This document shows positions 38,601 through 47,500 of a DNA stretch of 64,000 bases, one piece after another. The translations under genes were made by a program, and so were the position numbers. A model generated the notes under the pieces. The model was not told the DNA's origin, ran no database searches, and saw nothing but the letters and a program-made list of their open reading frames with translations. This DNA comes from Acidobacteriota bacterium (GTDB lineage Bacteria; Acidobacteriota; Vicinamibacteria; Vicinamibacterales; JAKQTR01), in the NCBI GenBank assembly GCA_026393755.1, contig JAPKZO010000005.1, forward strand, positions 62,001 through 126,000. Reading direction: 5' to 3'. Every line of letters starts with the position of its first letter. Position 1 is the first letter of the stretch.

Positions 38601-41056
38601 CACTTAACCGCCCTTCCCAGTTCATTGCGCCCCACAGCAATCAGCAGGGCAGCACCGTCAACATCATCCAGAAGATCTACAACGAGGCCAACCTGCTGGA
38701 GCAGGTGCACGCCTGGCTCAACCAGAACGCCGAACCAGCAGGCTGGCTTGATCCAGCCACCGCGAACCTCCATGCGGTGACGAACATCGACTGGGATGCC
38801 AAGGGACAGCGAAGGTCCATCGATCGTGGTTGCCAAGACGGCAGGATCATCAGGACGAGCTACGCCTACGACCCCGAGACCTTCCGCCTGACACACCTGT
38901 ACACGCGTCGCGGAGTGGATCCTCTAACGGGGCAAGCCGCGTCGTTCACCAACGATTGCGACAACCCCCAACCTCCCCCTGCGACCATTGCGGCACCCCA
39001 GAATCCGCCACCCGGCAAGTCGTGCGGCCTGCAGAATCTTCACTACACCTACGACCCGTCCGGCAACATCACCCACATCCGCGACGATGCCCTGCAGACC
39101 ATCTACTTCAAGAACAAGCGCGTCGAACCGAGTGCGGAGTACACGTACGATGCCGTCTACCGGCTGATCGAGGCCACGGGGCGCGAACACCTGGGGCAAG
39201 TCGGTGGATCGCCGATTCCTCACTCCTACAACGACGCGCCACGAGTGGGCGTTCTCGGTGGCGATCTGGCGGGGCGTTTCAGTCCCAACGACGCCAACGT
39301 GATGGGGTGCTACCTGGAGCGTTACGCCTACGACAAGGTCGGCAATTTCCGGACGATGGAGCACCGCGGGACTGATCCGGTTCATCCGGGCTGGACGCGG
39401 GCCTACAGTCACGACGAAGACAGCCTCACCGAGCCGTCAATCCCGGCTGGTGCCGGTACACCAGCGCAACCGGCGAAGAAGAGCAATCGCCTGAGCAGCA
39501 CGACCGTCGGAGGCACGACCGAGACGTACAGCACCCTCGGCGACGGGTACGACGTGCACGGCAACATGTTGCGCATGCCGCACCTGCAGGTCATGCAATG
39601 GGACTTCAAAGACCAGCTGCAAATGACGCAACGCCAGAAGGTCAACGTTAGGGACGCGGACGGGCTGCACCACCAAGGCGAGCGGACCTGGTATGTCTAC
39701 GATCCCGCCGGGCAGCGCGTGCGCAAGGTGACTGAGTCAGGCACGGGCCAGGTCACAAACGAGCGCATCTATCTGGGTGGCTTCGAGATCTGTCGCAAGA
39801 ACGGCGTGAACCCCCTCGTGCGTGAGACGCTGCACATCATGGACGACAAGGAACGCATCGCCCTGGTGGAAACGCGTACACAGGGCAACGAGCCGGGCGT
39901 ACCGCAGCAACTTCCGCGCTACCAATTCGGCAACCACCTCGGCTCGGCCTGCCTGGAATTGGACGACCACGCGCAGATCATTTCCTACGAGGAGTACGCG
40001 CCCTATGGCAGCACGTCGTATCAGGCGGTGCGCAGTCAGACGGAGACTCCGAAGCGGTATCGCTACACGGGCAAGGAACGGGATGAGGAGACGGGCCTGT
40101 ACTACCACGGAGCGAGGTACTACGCGGGGTGGATCGGGAGGTGGATAGCTGCGGATCCCGCGGGACCGGTCGTCGCGCCGAATGTGTACGCGGCGATGCG
40201 CAACTCTCCGGTCACCTACAAGGACGACTCCGGGTTCGAGCCACAGCGCCATGATCGGATCAACTTCAAGAGCGAAGTGGAGAAGACGCCGTCCCACCAG
40301 CGCTGGCAAAAGGGTCAAGCGCCACCGCCTGCAGGTAGCAAGTCAGCTCCGCCGGCCAAGGGACCGCCCACGGCGCCCATCAGGGTGCCGTCAGGTGGGG
40401 GTCCTTACGTCGGCGTAGCCGAACTCGGCGTGGCCGGGAATCGCGTGCCCGAGCTCCCCGAGCGCCCGGGCCTTGGTCGGCCGGCTACCCCGCTGACAAC
40501 GTCGGAGTTCATCGGCCCTACGCCGGAGGTCAGGTGGCAGGTGGCGATTGAAGCCTTCCCTGTCGCGGCTGCGAATCTCTACCTGCTGCAGGAGAGCGGT
40601 AAGCAGAGCTTCGAGTCGCGTCGGAAGGAGCGGGTCGCCACCCGCGCAAGTGTCTTGGCGACTCTAGCTCCAGGAGAGGAGGCCAGAATCGACTACTTCA
40701 CACGGGAGCTCAACGCCAAGCAGACCCTGGAGGAGCTGGGTGCTCTGAAGATCAGCGTGCACAGCGGTGTCGCGCCGAGCGATGTCGCTGACGAGAGTGA
40801 GTACATTCGCCGCCAGATGACACGCGCTGAAGCTGAAATCAGCGATCTCGAACAGCAACAGGGAAGGTGTCTCTCGGAGGCGGAGCGGCAGGAGATCCTC
40901 GCCGCCTATCCACAGGCGGAGGCGTGGAACGCTGAAGCAGAACGTATTGAACAAGAGCACGAATTCGAACAACGGCGCATCGCCCAGAATGAGTACCTGG
41001 AGCGCCAGCGACAAGCCAATCCTTTCTTCGGGCTCCTTGAATCGCTTGTCGAGTGA
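32621..41056 (+). CDS. Tc toxin B/C-type protein (SpvB-TcdB-Rhs fusion)
   Basis: 2811 aa, a fused TcB-TcC cocoon protein. Residues of about 20-370 are the SpvB/TcaC N-terminal domain (SISLPKGGGAIRGMGEKF, then VPIVTSPGRSGFGPQLSLSY and GNGPFGFGWSLSLPSI). Residues of about 530-740 hold FG-GAP/VCBS-type repeats (DLAGDGQLDLV, DLDGDGHADVLI, DMCGDGLTDLVRI, DIDGSGTSDIIYLARD), as in TcB beta-propellers. Tandem Rhs/YD repeats (YTYDAVYRLIEATG type) fill about 1790-2475. The Rhs core with RYRYTGKERDEETGLYYHGA and the WIAADPAG region (about 2476-2540) is where such proteins self-cleave. The last 270 residues are a different Pro-rich then Glu/Gln-rich helical region and should be the encapsulated payload. 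No known toxin fold is recognised there. It is the first gene of the toxin cluster. Confidence 0.92.
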   Translation: MASPERTSSRPDADQRLAAPSISLPKGGGAIRGMGEKFAANPVTGTGSMSVPIVTSPGRSGFGPQLSLSYDSGSGNGPFGFGWSLSLPSIARKTDKGLPRYCDAEDSDVFILSGAEDLVPVYRQDLDGLWTAKHPACQRDPDGFWVRDQEGGLVIHEDERDGFRVRRYRPRIEGLVARIERWTKEGTGETHWRSITRDNVTTLYGKDDDSRIFNPSDGTRVFSWLICQSYDDKGNAIVYVYARENDAKVDRSQANERNRVRTANRYLKRIWYGNRKPNRDRATWQATDPRQLPSDTWVFEVVFDYDEGHYEEVDLSPAKPKANKHEYVLASPLPRSPWEVRPDPFSSYRAGVAELRTYRRVRRVLMFHHIPDLPTGEKGYDGLVRSTEFEYADLDYTKPITIEDELAHQGSTRFASFIRAVTQSGYVRDDTQGVVVRGGVPYSTYLKKSLPPLEFEYSKSTIQDQVLKLDAESLENLPGGLDGSTQWVDLEGEGVSGILKEEAGGWFYKPNLGGGRFGPLQTVASKPSMAALGQGRQQLLDLAGDGQLDLVTLAGSTPGFYERTYDEDWAPFRSFRQLPNIRWDDPNLRFVDLDGDGHADVLITEHDVFTWYPSLAEEGFGSARRVRQSWDEERGPHVVFADGTQSIYLADMCGDGLTDLVRIRNNEVCYWPLGGGKDGWFGPKVTLDNVRGFDHPDHFDHRRVRVADIDGSGTSDIIYLARDGVRLYFNQSGNRLSDARRLDSFPRVDNASSVTTADLFGNGTACLVWSSPLSANARQPLRCVDLMGSSSAFSRNDLVALPSLARKLTSPGRPVDSWLAGQLSGSTVAALATYHGVGTDPTPLQSALLQDLNRLLFGSSIYTPERFSGVGLRLETQTLVGQSPSGSDVVHLTRLLLEDAYPLELARFRCAKPHLLIKSVNNLGAETQVHYAPSTRFYLADKRGGRPWVTRLPFPVHVVERVVTRDRISGNQFVTRYAYHHGYFDGDAEREVRGFGMIEKWDTEEFAALNPGGQAPAGTNIEASSHVPPVLTKTWFHTGVYLGRAHVSNYFAGLLDANDAGEYYREPGLDNREASALLLDDTVLPDGLTLAEEREACRALKGSMLRQEVYALDGPGTAEYPHGHPYTVTEQNFTVRRLQPQGDNRHGIFFTHARESISYHYERDPADPRIGHALTLEVDEFGNVLKSAAVGYGRRKEIRLVDDERRVTKVPNPALNDLDPRDQEKQTKTLISYTENRSTNAVEADYDHRTPLPCESRTYEVTELIPPAEGNRFTFQEVLDAGTTATAIEYAKDPTAGRREKRLIEHVRTYYRRDNLAGPLPLGELHALASPFESYKLAFTPGLVAEVYGGRVGDAMLKDEGRYVHTEGDADWWIPSGQIFYSPNSGDASPRELAYARQHFFLPHRYRDPFHTNAVSTESLVSYDTYDLLVEETRDALGDVLGNRVTVGERNVDPVQPLVRRMQDYRVLQPALVMDPNRNLSAAAFDALGMVVGTAVMGKPEEVPVPGDRLTATFRRDLTQAEIDQFLANPRPIAATLLDDATTRSVYDLTAYWREPDPEQKTPAFAATLVRETHASEPVPVGGLRIKVSFSYSDGFGREIQKKIQAEPGPGPTRDPTGKIIAGADGQPVPTRKDMSPRWVGSGWTVFNNKGKPLRQYEPFFTDTHRFEFDVQIGVSPVLFYDPVERVVATLHPNHTWEKVVFDPWRQETWDVNDTVLVADPKTDTDVGDFFSRLTTANYLPTWHALRTNAANAAALAARYPDPADRTNETRTAEKTRVHAATPTVAHSDSLGRTFLTVARNKSKYSDTPSAAPPIEELHHTRIILDIEGNQREVIDAKDRVVMRCEYDMLGNRVHQASMEAGERWTLNDVAAKPLCAWDSRNHRLRTSYDPLRRPTGSFLQEGSAAELLVGRTTYGETRPNPEVANLRGQVVEILDQAGVAANTSFDFKGNSLRTQRQFARSAQSIPAYRTTVDWSAAVQLDTDTYSSRTRYDALNRPSQFIAPHSNQQGSTVNIIQKIYNEANLLEQVHAWLNQNAEPAGWLDPATANLHAVTNIDWDAKGQRRSIDRGCQDGRIIRTSYAYDPETFRLTHLYTRRGVDPLTGQAASFTNDCDNPQPPPATIAAPQNPPPGKSCGLQNLHYTYDPSGNITHIRDDALQTIYFKNKRVEPSAEYTYDAVYRLIEATGREHLGQVGGSPIPHSYNDAPRVGVLGGDLAGRFSPNDANVMGCYLERYAYDKVGNFRTMEHRGTDPVHPGWTRAYSHDEDSLTEPSIPAGAGTPAQPAKKSNRLSSTTVGGTTETYSTLGDGYDVHGNMLRMPHLQVMQWDFKDQLQMTQRQKVNVRDADGLHHQGERTWYVYDPAGQRVRKVTESGTGQVTNERIYLGGFEICRKNGVNPLVRETLHIMDDKERIALVETRTQGNEPGVPQQLPRYQFGNHLGSACLELDDHAQIISYEEYAPYGSTSYQAVRSQTETPKRYRYTGKERDEETGLYYHGARYYAGWIGRWIAADPAGPVVAPNVYAAMRNSPVTYKDDSGFEPQRHDRINFKSEVEKTPSHQRWQKGQAPPPAGSKSAPPAKGPPTAPIRVPSGGGPYVGVAELGVAGNRVPELPERPGLGRPATPLTTSEFIGPTPEVRWQVAIEAFPVAAANLYLLQESGKQSFESRRKERVATRASVLATLAPGEEARIDYFTRELNAKQTLEELGALKISVHSGVAPSDVADESEYIRRQMTRAEAEISDLEQQQGRCLSEAERQEILAAYPQAEAWNAEAERIEQEHEFEQRRIAQNEYLERQRQANPFFGLLESLVE

Positions 41057-41085
41057 GGCGGCAGCGACAGAGACCAAGGGACACC

Positions 41086-41340
41086 ATGGTGCTTAACGAG
41101 GGGTGCAATAGACCAGTGACTGGGCGTTCCGCTCAGGCCGTTGGAGCGTCGGCGAAGGGGATGCAGAGTTCCGAGGTGAAGACGGAACGACTCTGGGTGT
41201 TCGTTGCTTCATCAACTAAGGGTTGGCCCTTCGCCGTGGAGTTGCGGCTGCTGCCTCACGCCGAGCTCGGGCTGAGTGTCCAGTGGTCGAGCCGGGGGGA
41301 GGCACATCCGAATACTGCGACATTGCCATCGAGTCTCTGA
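41086..41340 (+). CDS. small hypothetical protein between TcB/C and TcA genes
   Basis: 84 aa from ATG 41086, with AAGGG 7 nt upstream. The second half (ERLWVFVASSTKGWPFAVEL, then RLLPHAELGLSVQWSS) looks protein-like. The first half does not, and another frame (ending 41417) also looks plausible from about 41290, so a frameshift is possible. It lies in the 444-bp gap between the two giant genes. Its position just after a polymorphic toxin C-terminus is where an immunity gene can sit, but there is no family match. The rest of the gap shows no gene. Confidence 0.3.
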   Translation: MVLNEGCNRPVTGRSAQAVGASAKGMQSSEVKTERLWVFVASSTKGWPFAVELRLLPHAELGLSVQWSSRGEAHPNTATLPSSL

Positions 41341-41500
41341 AGACTCCGGCAGCCGAGACGGACTGTGCTGGATCCCGCGGATTGAAGCACGTGGCGACCA
41401 TGACGAGCTGGTATTGAGGCGCGTGACGGCATGAGGGTGGAAGCGCAGAAGTTCAGCGTCGGCGTGATCGACTTCTTCTGTTTCCAGGAAAGGCAGTCAC

Positions 41501-44500
41501 ATGGCGAACTCCGCGATGAATATCGGAATGAACGCCAGCGGGCCGGAGGTGCAGCGGGTCCAGGGTCTGCTGCGCTGGATCGGCAACGACGTTCCACTTA
41601 CGGAAGCTGCCGCCAGCGACTTTGGCATTGGAACGCACGATGCCTTGCTCGCTTTCCAGAATGCTAGCGGTCTGACACCCACAGGTATCTATGATGACGC
41701 AACGCTTGCCGCTCTGACGAAGACTGCAACCAAGGCTTCTGGCAAGCATTCTGTCGTGGGACGCATCTTGCTGCGAAACCGTCCCGCCCAGAAGGGGCTG
41801 CGGCTCCGACTCTACCATCATGCGTTCGGTGCTGCACCGGTCATGCTATGCGATTGCCTGACCCAGGAGGGCGGCTACTACTCCCTCGACTACCATCCGC
41901 AACCGAAGCCGAAGAGGGTGGGCAAGAATCGCGTCTCCGCGCAGGCTGAGCCCGCGCAGGTCTTCAACACCGAAGTACGGTCGGTTCGGGGCAACGGCAG
42001 GAACCAGAGGGAGTCCTCTATCTCGGAGGTACAGCACAACGCGGCCAGGTATCTGGTGCTCAATATCGAGCTGATGGGGCAGGTCCAGCGTCCGACGACC
42101 GAGTACGAGAGACTGAAGGAGTCCCTCGCCCCGTACCTTCCGAATCTCGACGCACTTGCCAACCTGCACGAGGACGGAAAGAGGAGCGATCGCACGCTGC
42201 TCTCCAAGTCGGCGCAGGTCAATCGCGCATTGATCACGCAGGCCGCGATGGCGGTCAAGCTCAAGGCGGATACAGGCATGAAGGTCGAGCCGCTGTACGC
42301 CCTCATGCGCTCTGGGTTGCCCGGCGAACCTCAGCGCCTGTGTATGGTCGATCCTCGAACGGTGGAGGAGACACTGACCGAGGCGGCAGCATCGGGCCAG
42401 GTGGCGCTAGGCAAGGGCGGCGTTCGGGCTGCTGTAGAGGCATTCACGAAGTTCGCGCAGAAGACGTTGCCGACACTCAAGTTGCCGGGCTCCAGTGCGA
42501 GCTATGCAAATCTCCTTAAGATCTCCGGCTTGACGCCTTCTCAGCAAAACACCTTCACCCAGACCTACTTCACGCACAAGGGCGACGACGCCGCGCTCTG
42601 GGAATCGCTGCAGGACAAGCTTCCGGCGCCACAGATCGAGGAGCTCAGGCTTCAGGGCAAGCTGTGCTTTCTCACGCTCAACAACCTCACGCTCGTCGAG
42701 CGGCTGCAGGCGGAGGCAAGGAAGGCGGCCGCACCGCTTGGTCTTGCCTGGCTGGCAGACCGCGGGTACGACGATGCCGCCAAGTGGGAGACCCTGGTCG
42801 CCAAGGTCGCCCGCGAGGAGGGCAAGAAACAGGAGGACCTCGTTCCGCCAGGCTTTCCGGGCGAGACTGCTCGGGAACGCGTCCGCAGCTATGCCGTCGA
42901 GATGGCTGCGAAGGTGCGCGAGAGCTATCCGCTGCAGGCGCTGCGGCGAAGGATCCAGGGGAGAGACCCCGAATTGCTCCTCGGAAGGAGCCGCAAGGAG
43001 CACGACGAGATCAGCGGCCACGTGGTCGATTTCCTCACCGACGCCGAAAGAGCGGGGTTCGAGCTCGGACGAACCGCGCTGGGGCGGTTCCTCAAGGAGA
43101 ACGAGGGTTCCCTCTTCAAGAGGGTGGCTCCGACACGAGAGCTGCGCGCCGAGATGATCGCGGGCGAGCGGAAGGACCTCGACCGGCGCGCGGCCCTCCG
43201 CTTCATGCAGGCCAACTGGAAGCAGATTGCACGGGAGATGTTCAGCGGCCTAAGGGGAGGAGAGGCGAAGACAGCCAAAGCGGCCGTGACGAAGGCACTC
43301 CGGCGCAGTGACCTGCAGCGGCTGACCGTGTCTGGCTTCCTCAAGAAGGAATCGAGGAACCCGAGATTCGCGAAGGCCATCGGCGGAACGGCCAATGCGG
43401 CCAGACTGCGCAACTCCCTGGCCGCGCTCGTGAAGCAGGAGCAGGCGGGATTCGGGGGACGGGCGGAGGCTCGGTTCAAGCGCCGCGTCGTGGAATGCGT
43501 GAAGACGCTCGTACGCCTTTCACAGATTGCCCCCGATGGGGAGGTGCTTCAGGTGCTCTACAAGCTCGGCCTCCACTCGGCAAGGGAGGTGAGCGCGTTC
43601 TCTCCGCAGGTATTCAAGGAATCGTTCCTGCGCGAAGGAAAGAAGCTCGCCGCATTCAAGCAGGGACGGGTGTCGGAAGAACGCCTGGCGGGCCTGGCGC
43701 AGTTGGTGCAGCGGAAGGCCGCGCTAATCCACGCTACCGCTCTCAACGTCGTGGCGATCGCACAGACCCTGGAGGGTCCCTCGGCCGCCGCGGTTTCCGG
43801 ATCTTCCGGGGACCCGACGACGGGCTCGGGTGAGGGTCTTGCGACGGACAATCCGCGCCGGATGGCGATGCAGCAGCTCGTTTCCCAGTATCCGACGCTC
43901 GAGCAGTTGCTTGGCTCGACCGACTTCTGCGAGTGCGAGGACTGCCGGTCGGTCTTGAGCCCGGCGGCGTACTTCGTTGACCTGCTCCGGTTCCTCGAGC
44001 ACGCGGACCCAAATCCCTACGACAGTACCAATGAGTCCTGGGCGGGTTTCACGCAGGGCTGGAAGGAGCGGCACGGCGGCGCACCATATCCCTTTACGAG
44101 TGTGGAAAGGCTCGAGACCTGGAATTCCGCGCACCCTGCCGACCCCCCCCTGGTGGAACTGACGCCGTACCAGATCCTCCTGAGACACAGGCCGGACCTG
44201 CCCCACATCCCGCTCACCTGCGAGAATACGCACACGGCCCTTCCCTACATAGACCTCGTCAACGAGATCCTCGAGTACTGGCTCCTCAATCCCGAGGCCG
44301 CGGACACCCCCGAGGACGACCTGATGCAGTCCTACGTCAGGTACGACACGGGGCAGGCCACGACCGCGGAGTTGCTGGCCGAACCGCAGAATCTCCTTCC
44401 CGATGCCTATAAGAAGCTGCGCGACGAGGACTGTTATCCCCTGGCGTTACCGTTCGACCTCTGGCTGGAGACAGTGCGCCTCTTCTTTGACCACTTTGAC

Positions 44501-47500
44501 ACTCCAATGTGGAAGGCGCTGGAGGCCTTCCGCCAGGTCGATGAGCTGGAACTGTTTGCCAGCGAAGAACCCCGGCAGTACTACCGGGCGCAGATTTGCG
44601 CAGAATGCCTGAGCCTCTCGCCGTCGGAATACGCGATCTTGACAGGCTCGTCGGGGCACGGCTGGTACGAGCTCTACGGCTACGCGTCGCCCACTGTGGC
44701 TGGCCGCGAGCTGCGCTCGGCGAAGACCCTCTCGCGGCGGCTCGGCGTCACCTACCGCGAACTTGTGGACGTCGTCAAGACGCGCTTCGTCAATCCCGGC
44801 CTGCCGGACCTCGGCCTGCTCTGGAAGCTCGGCGTTGAGGTCGGGGATGCAGTCCGGTATTTCGAGAACCGCAGTACCGCTGCCGCTCCCGGCACGTCGG
44901 AGTACGCAGGGACACAGCGCCTATTCGAGGAGCGGCTCGCAGAGCTCGGCCTGAAGTACCAGCAGTCCTTTGCGGCCCGCCACACAAGTGCCCAGGAGGA
45001 ACTGGAGAAGCTCTGGCCATCCAAGTTCCGAGAAGCCCTGGTTCTCCGCGACCGGCATGGCTTCGATCCGCGCGTCGTGCGCTGCGACTTCGGAAACACC
45101 TATCTAGAGTACGCGGATTCCGAGGCGGCGGAAGACCATCCCGCCGAGAGCCTCGATTTCCTCCGCATCAACCTTTTCGTAAGGCTGTGGCGCAGGCTTG
45201 GCTGGACCATCGAGGAAACCGACATGGCACTGGCGGCCTTCTGGCCGAAGGCCTCCCTTCCCGTGACCGAGGACAACCGCGCCGACGCTTTTCGCACTGC
45301 GCTGTTGTACTTGGCGCATTTCAAGTACCTCGCCGAAGAGCTCAATCCGGGGAAGGACGGACTGCAAAAGCTGATCTGCCTGTGGTCCGATATCCCCACG
45401 TCGGGAAGGGCGTCGTTCTACGCGCAGCTCTTTCTCGCGCCGAGCCTTGTCCGTGAGGCAGACGCGGACCCCATATTTGACGACCCTCTCGGCGAATACC
45501 TCCAGAACCCTGAGGTGAAGATGGAGGGACAGCTCGCCGTGCTCCAGGGCGCGCTGGGGCTAAAGGACGGCGACGTCCGACGCGTGCTCGAAGATGCCGG
45601 CCTCGACCTGGCCACAGAACTGACGCTCGCCAACGTCTCGCTGCTATACCGCTACGGCCTGCTCAGCAAGTTGCTGAAGCTATCCATCAAAGAGCTCATC
45701 ACGCTGAAGGCGCTGTCGGGATTGAATCCCTTCAAGCCGCTCGAGGTTGCTCACATCACCAAGCTGGACGACGACCATCCGTTCCGCCAGACCATCCGCT
45801 TCGTTGCGGCGGCTACAACAATCAAGCAAGGCGGATTCAAGGTGGAGGTCCTTGACTACCTGCTTCGTCACCGCTTCGACCCGGTGGGCAGGTATCGCGG
45901 GGAGATCGGCGCGATGTCGGCGTTTGCCCGGGCGACCGCGCAGGGGATCCGAAACATCGACGTCCAGGTCCAGGCGCTGGAAAACCCGGCCGCCGTGACC
46001 GATGACCTGCTGCTGGAAATGATGGAGCTCTACCTCAGTCCCGCGGCCGCCAAGGAGGTCTTCGACGTCCTCAAGGGTGAGAAGCAGGTCGTGGCGACAT
46101 GGTCAACCGAGTTGTCCGAGGCAAGCAGGGCGCGCCTTTCGCTCTTCGACGGGGAAGCCTCGATCTCGGCGCACTACGACGACATCAGGGGCGAGCTGCG
46201 GATGACCTGTCGCGGGATACTGAGCCGAGAGCGGCTCAAGGCGCTCAGGAGCTCGGTGCAGGCTGGTACCGAGGTGGGTAGTTTCCGCGTGCGGTTGAAG
46301 GAAATGCTCGACGAACTCGCAGAGAAGTCGCGCCTCGCCTTCGCCGAGGCCGTGAAGATGATCCTCGACGCCTTCGAGAACGAAGCGCTCGCCGATGATG
46401 TGGATCCCGACGAGAAGCTCGACTCGGAGGCATTCCCCGGCCTCTTCTCGGGCAGGTACCCGTTGCGAGCGAGCTACGACGAGGCCCGGCGCGTGCAACG
46501 CTTAGGCTACTACGGCGTCTTGCTCGACGAGCAGAAGGCCGAAATTCTCCAACTGACGGAAGGAAGCCCGGTGGAAGGGGTTCTGGCACGCCTGCTCGAC
46601 GACGTCCAAACGAAGGGCGCCGTCGTTGCCCGATCCGTGATCCAGGCATGCGTAGGACGTGCTGCCGCCAATCAAGAGTTCGCGGCGGGTCTTCCGATCA
46701 GGGCAATCGACAGCCTCGACCCGAGGGACTTCGTCCTCGAGCCCGCGGTATGGGTATCCTTCATACCGGATCCGGCGGATGCCGCGCAGGGTGAGCAGCA
46801 ACTCTCATATCGTGGGTTGCTCGGCAACGCCAAACGCGACGACCTGGTTGACGTTGCTTCACACCCGACCGTCGCGGCGCGGCTTCTCGGGAAGACGTCT
46901 TCGGAAGACGTGTCGCCTGCCAGCGTGCAGACCCAGGGCAAGCTATTTGTCGAAGGACTTCGCGCTGGTGTTCTCGACGCCATGGATTTTGACGGCATCT
47001 TCGATGCCCCGGAACTCGGCGCCTTCCCGCAGACCTTGGAACAAGGCAGGGTGGACCTGTGGAAATCGGTCTCGGCAGTAGTACGCCGGAGCCTCATCCA
47101 CCGGTTCGCGGCCGAGAGCCTGGCTTCCACTTTCGCCGCAGATCCGGACACGACCGCTTTACTGCTTGGCGATTCCACCCTTATGGCTGACCGCGAGAAC
47201 AGGCCGGTGCTCGACTCCTTCTCCCGGTTCCCAGGAAGTGGGATGAGCGCGACCTACTTCCGGTCGGATTCGGCGACGCAGGCGACCCGAATCAATGACG
47301 ATCCGCTTACCACCGCTTCGATCGACACCACTGAGCTTCACCCAGGCACCGCGGAGACATTTCGGCCGACCGCCGCGAGAAGCGCCCGGTTCGAGGGATT
47401 CCTGGAAGTGCCCAGGAACGGTGCCTACCGGTTCTTCGCCTTTGTCGAAAAGGAGGCAGCGAGCGTTGAGTTCAGGATCGATCTGCAACCCGAACCAGTG

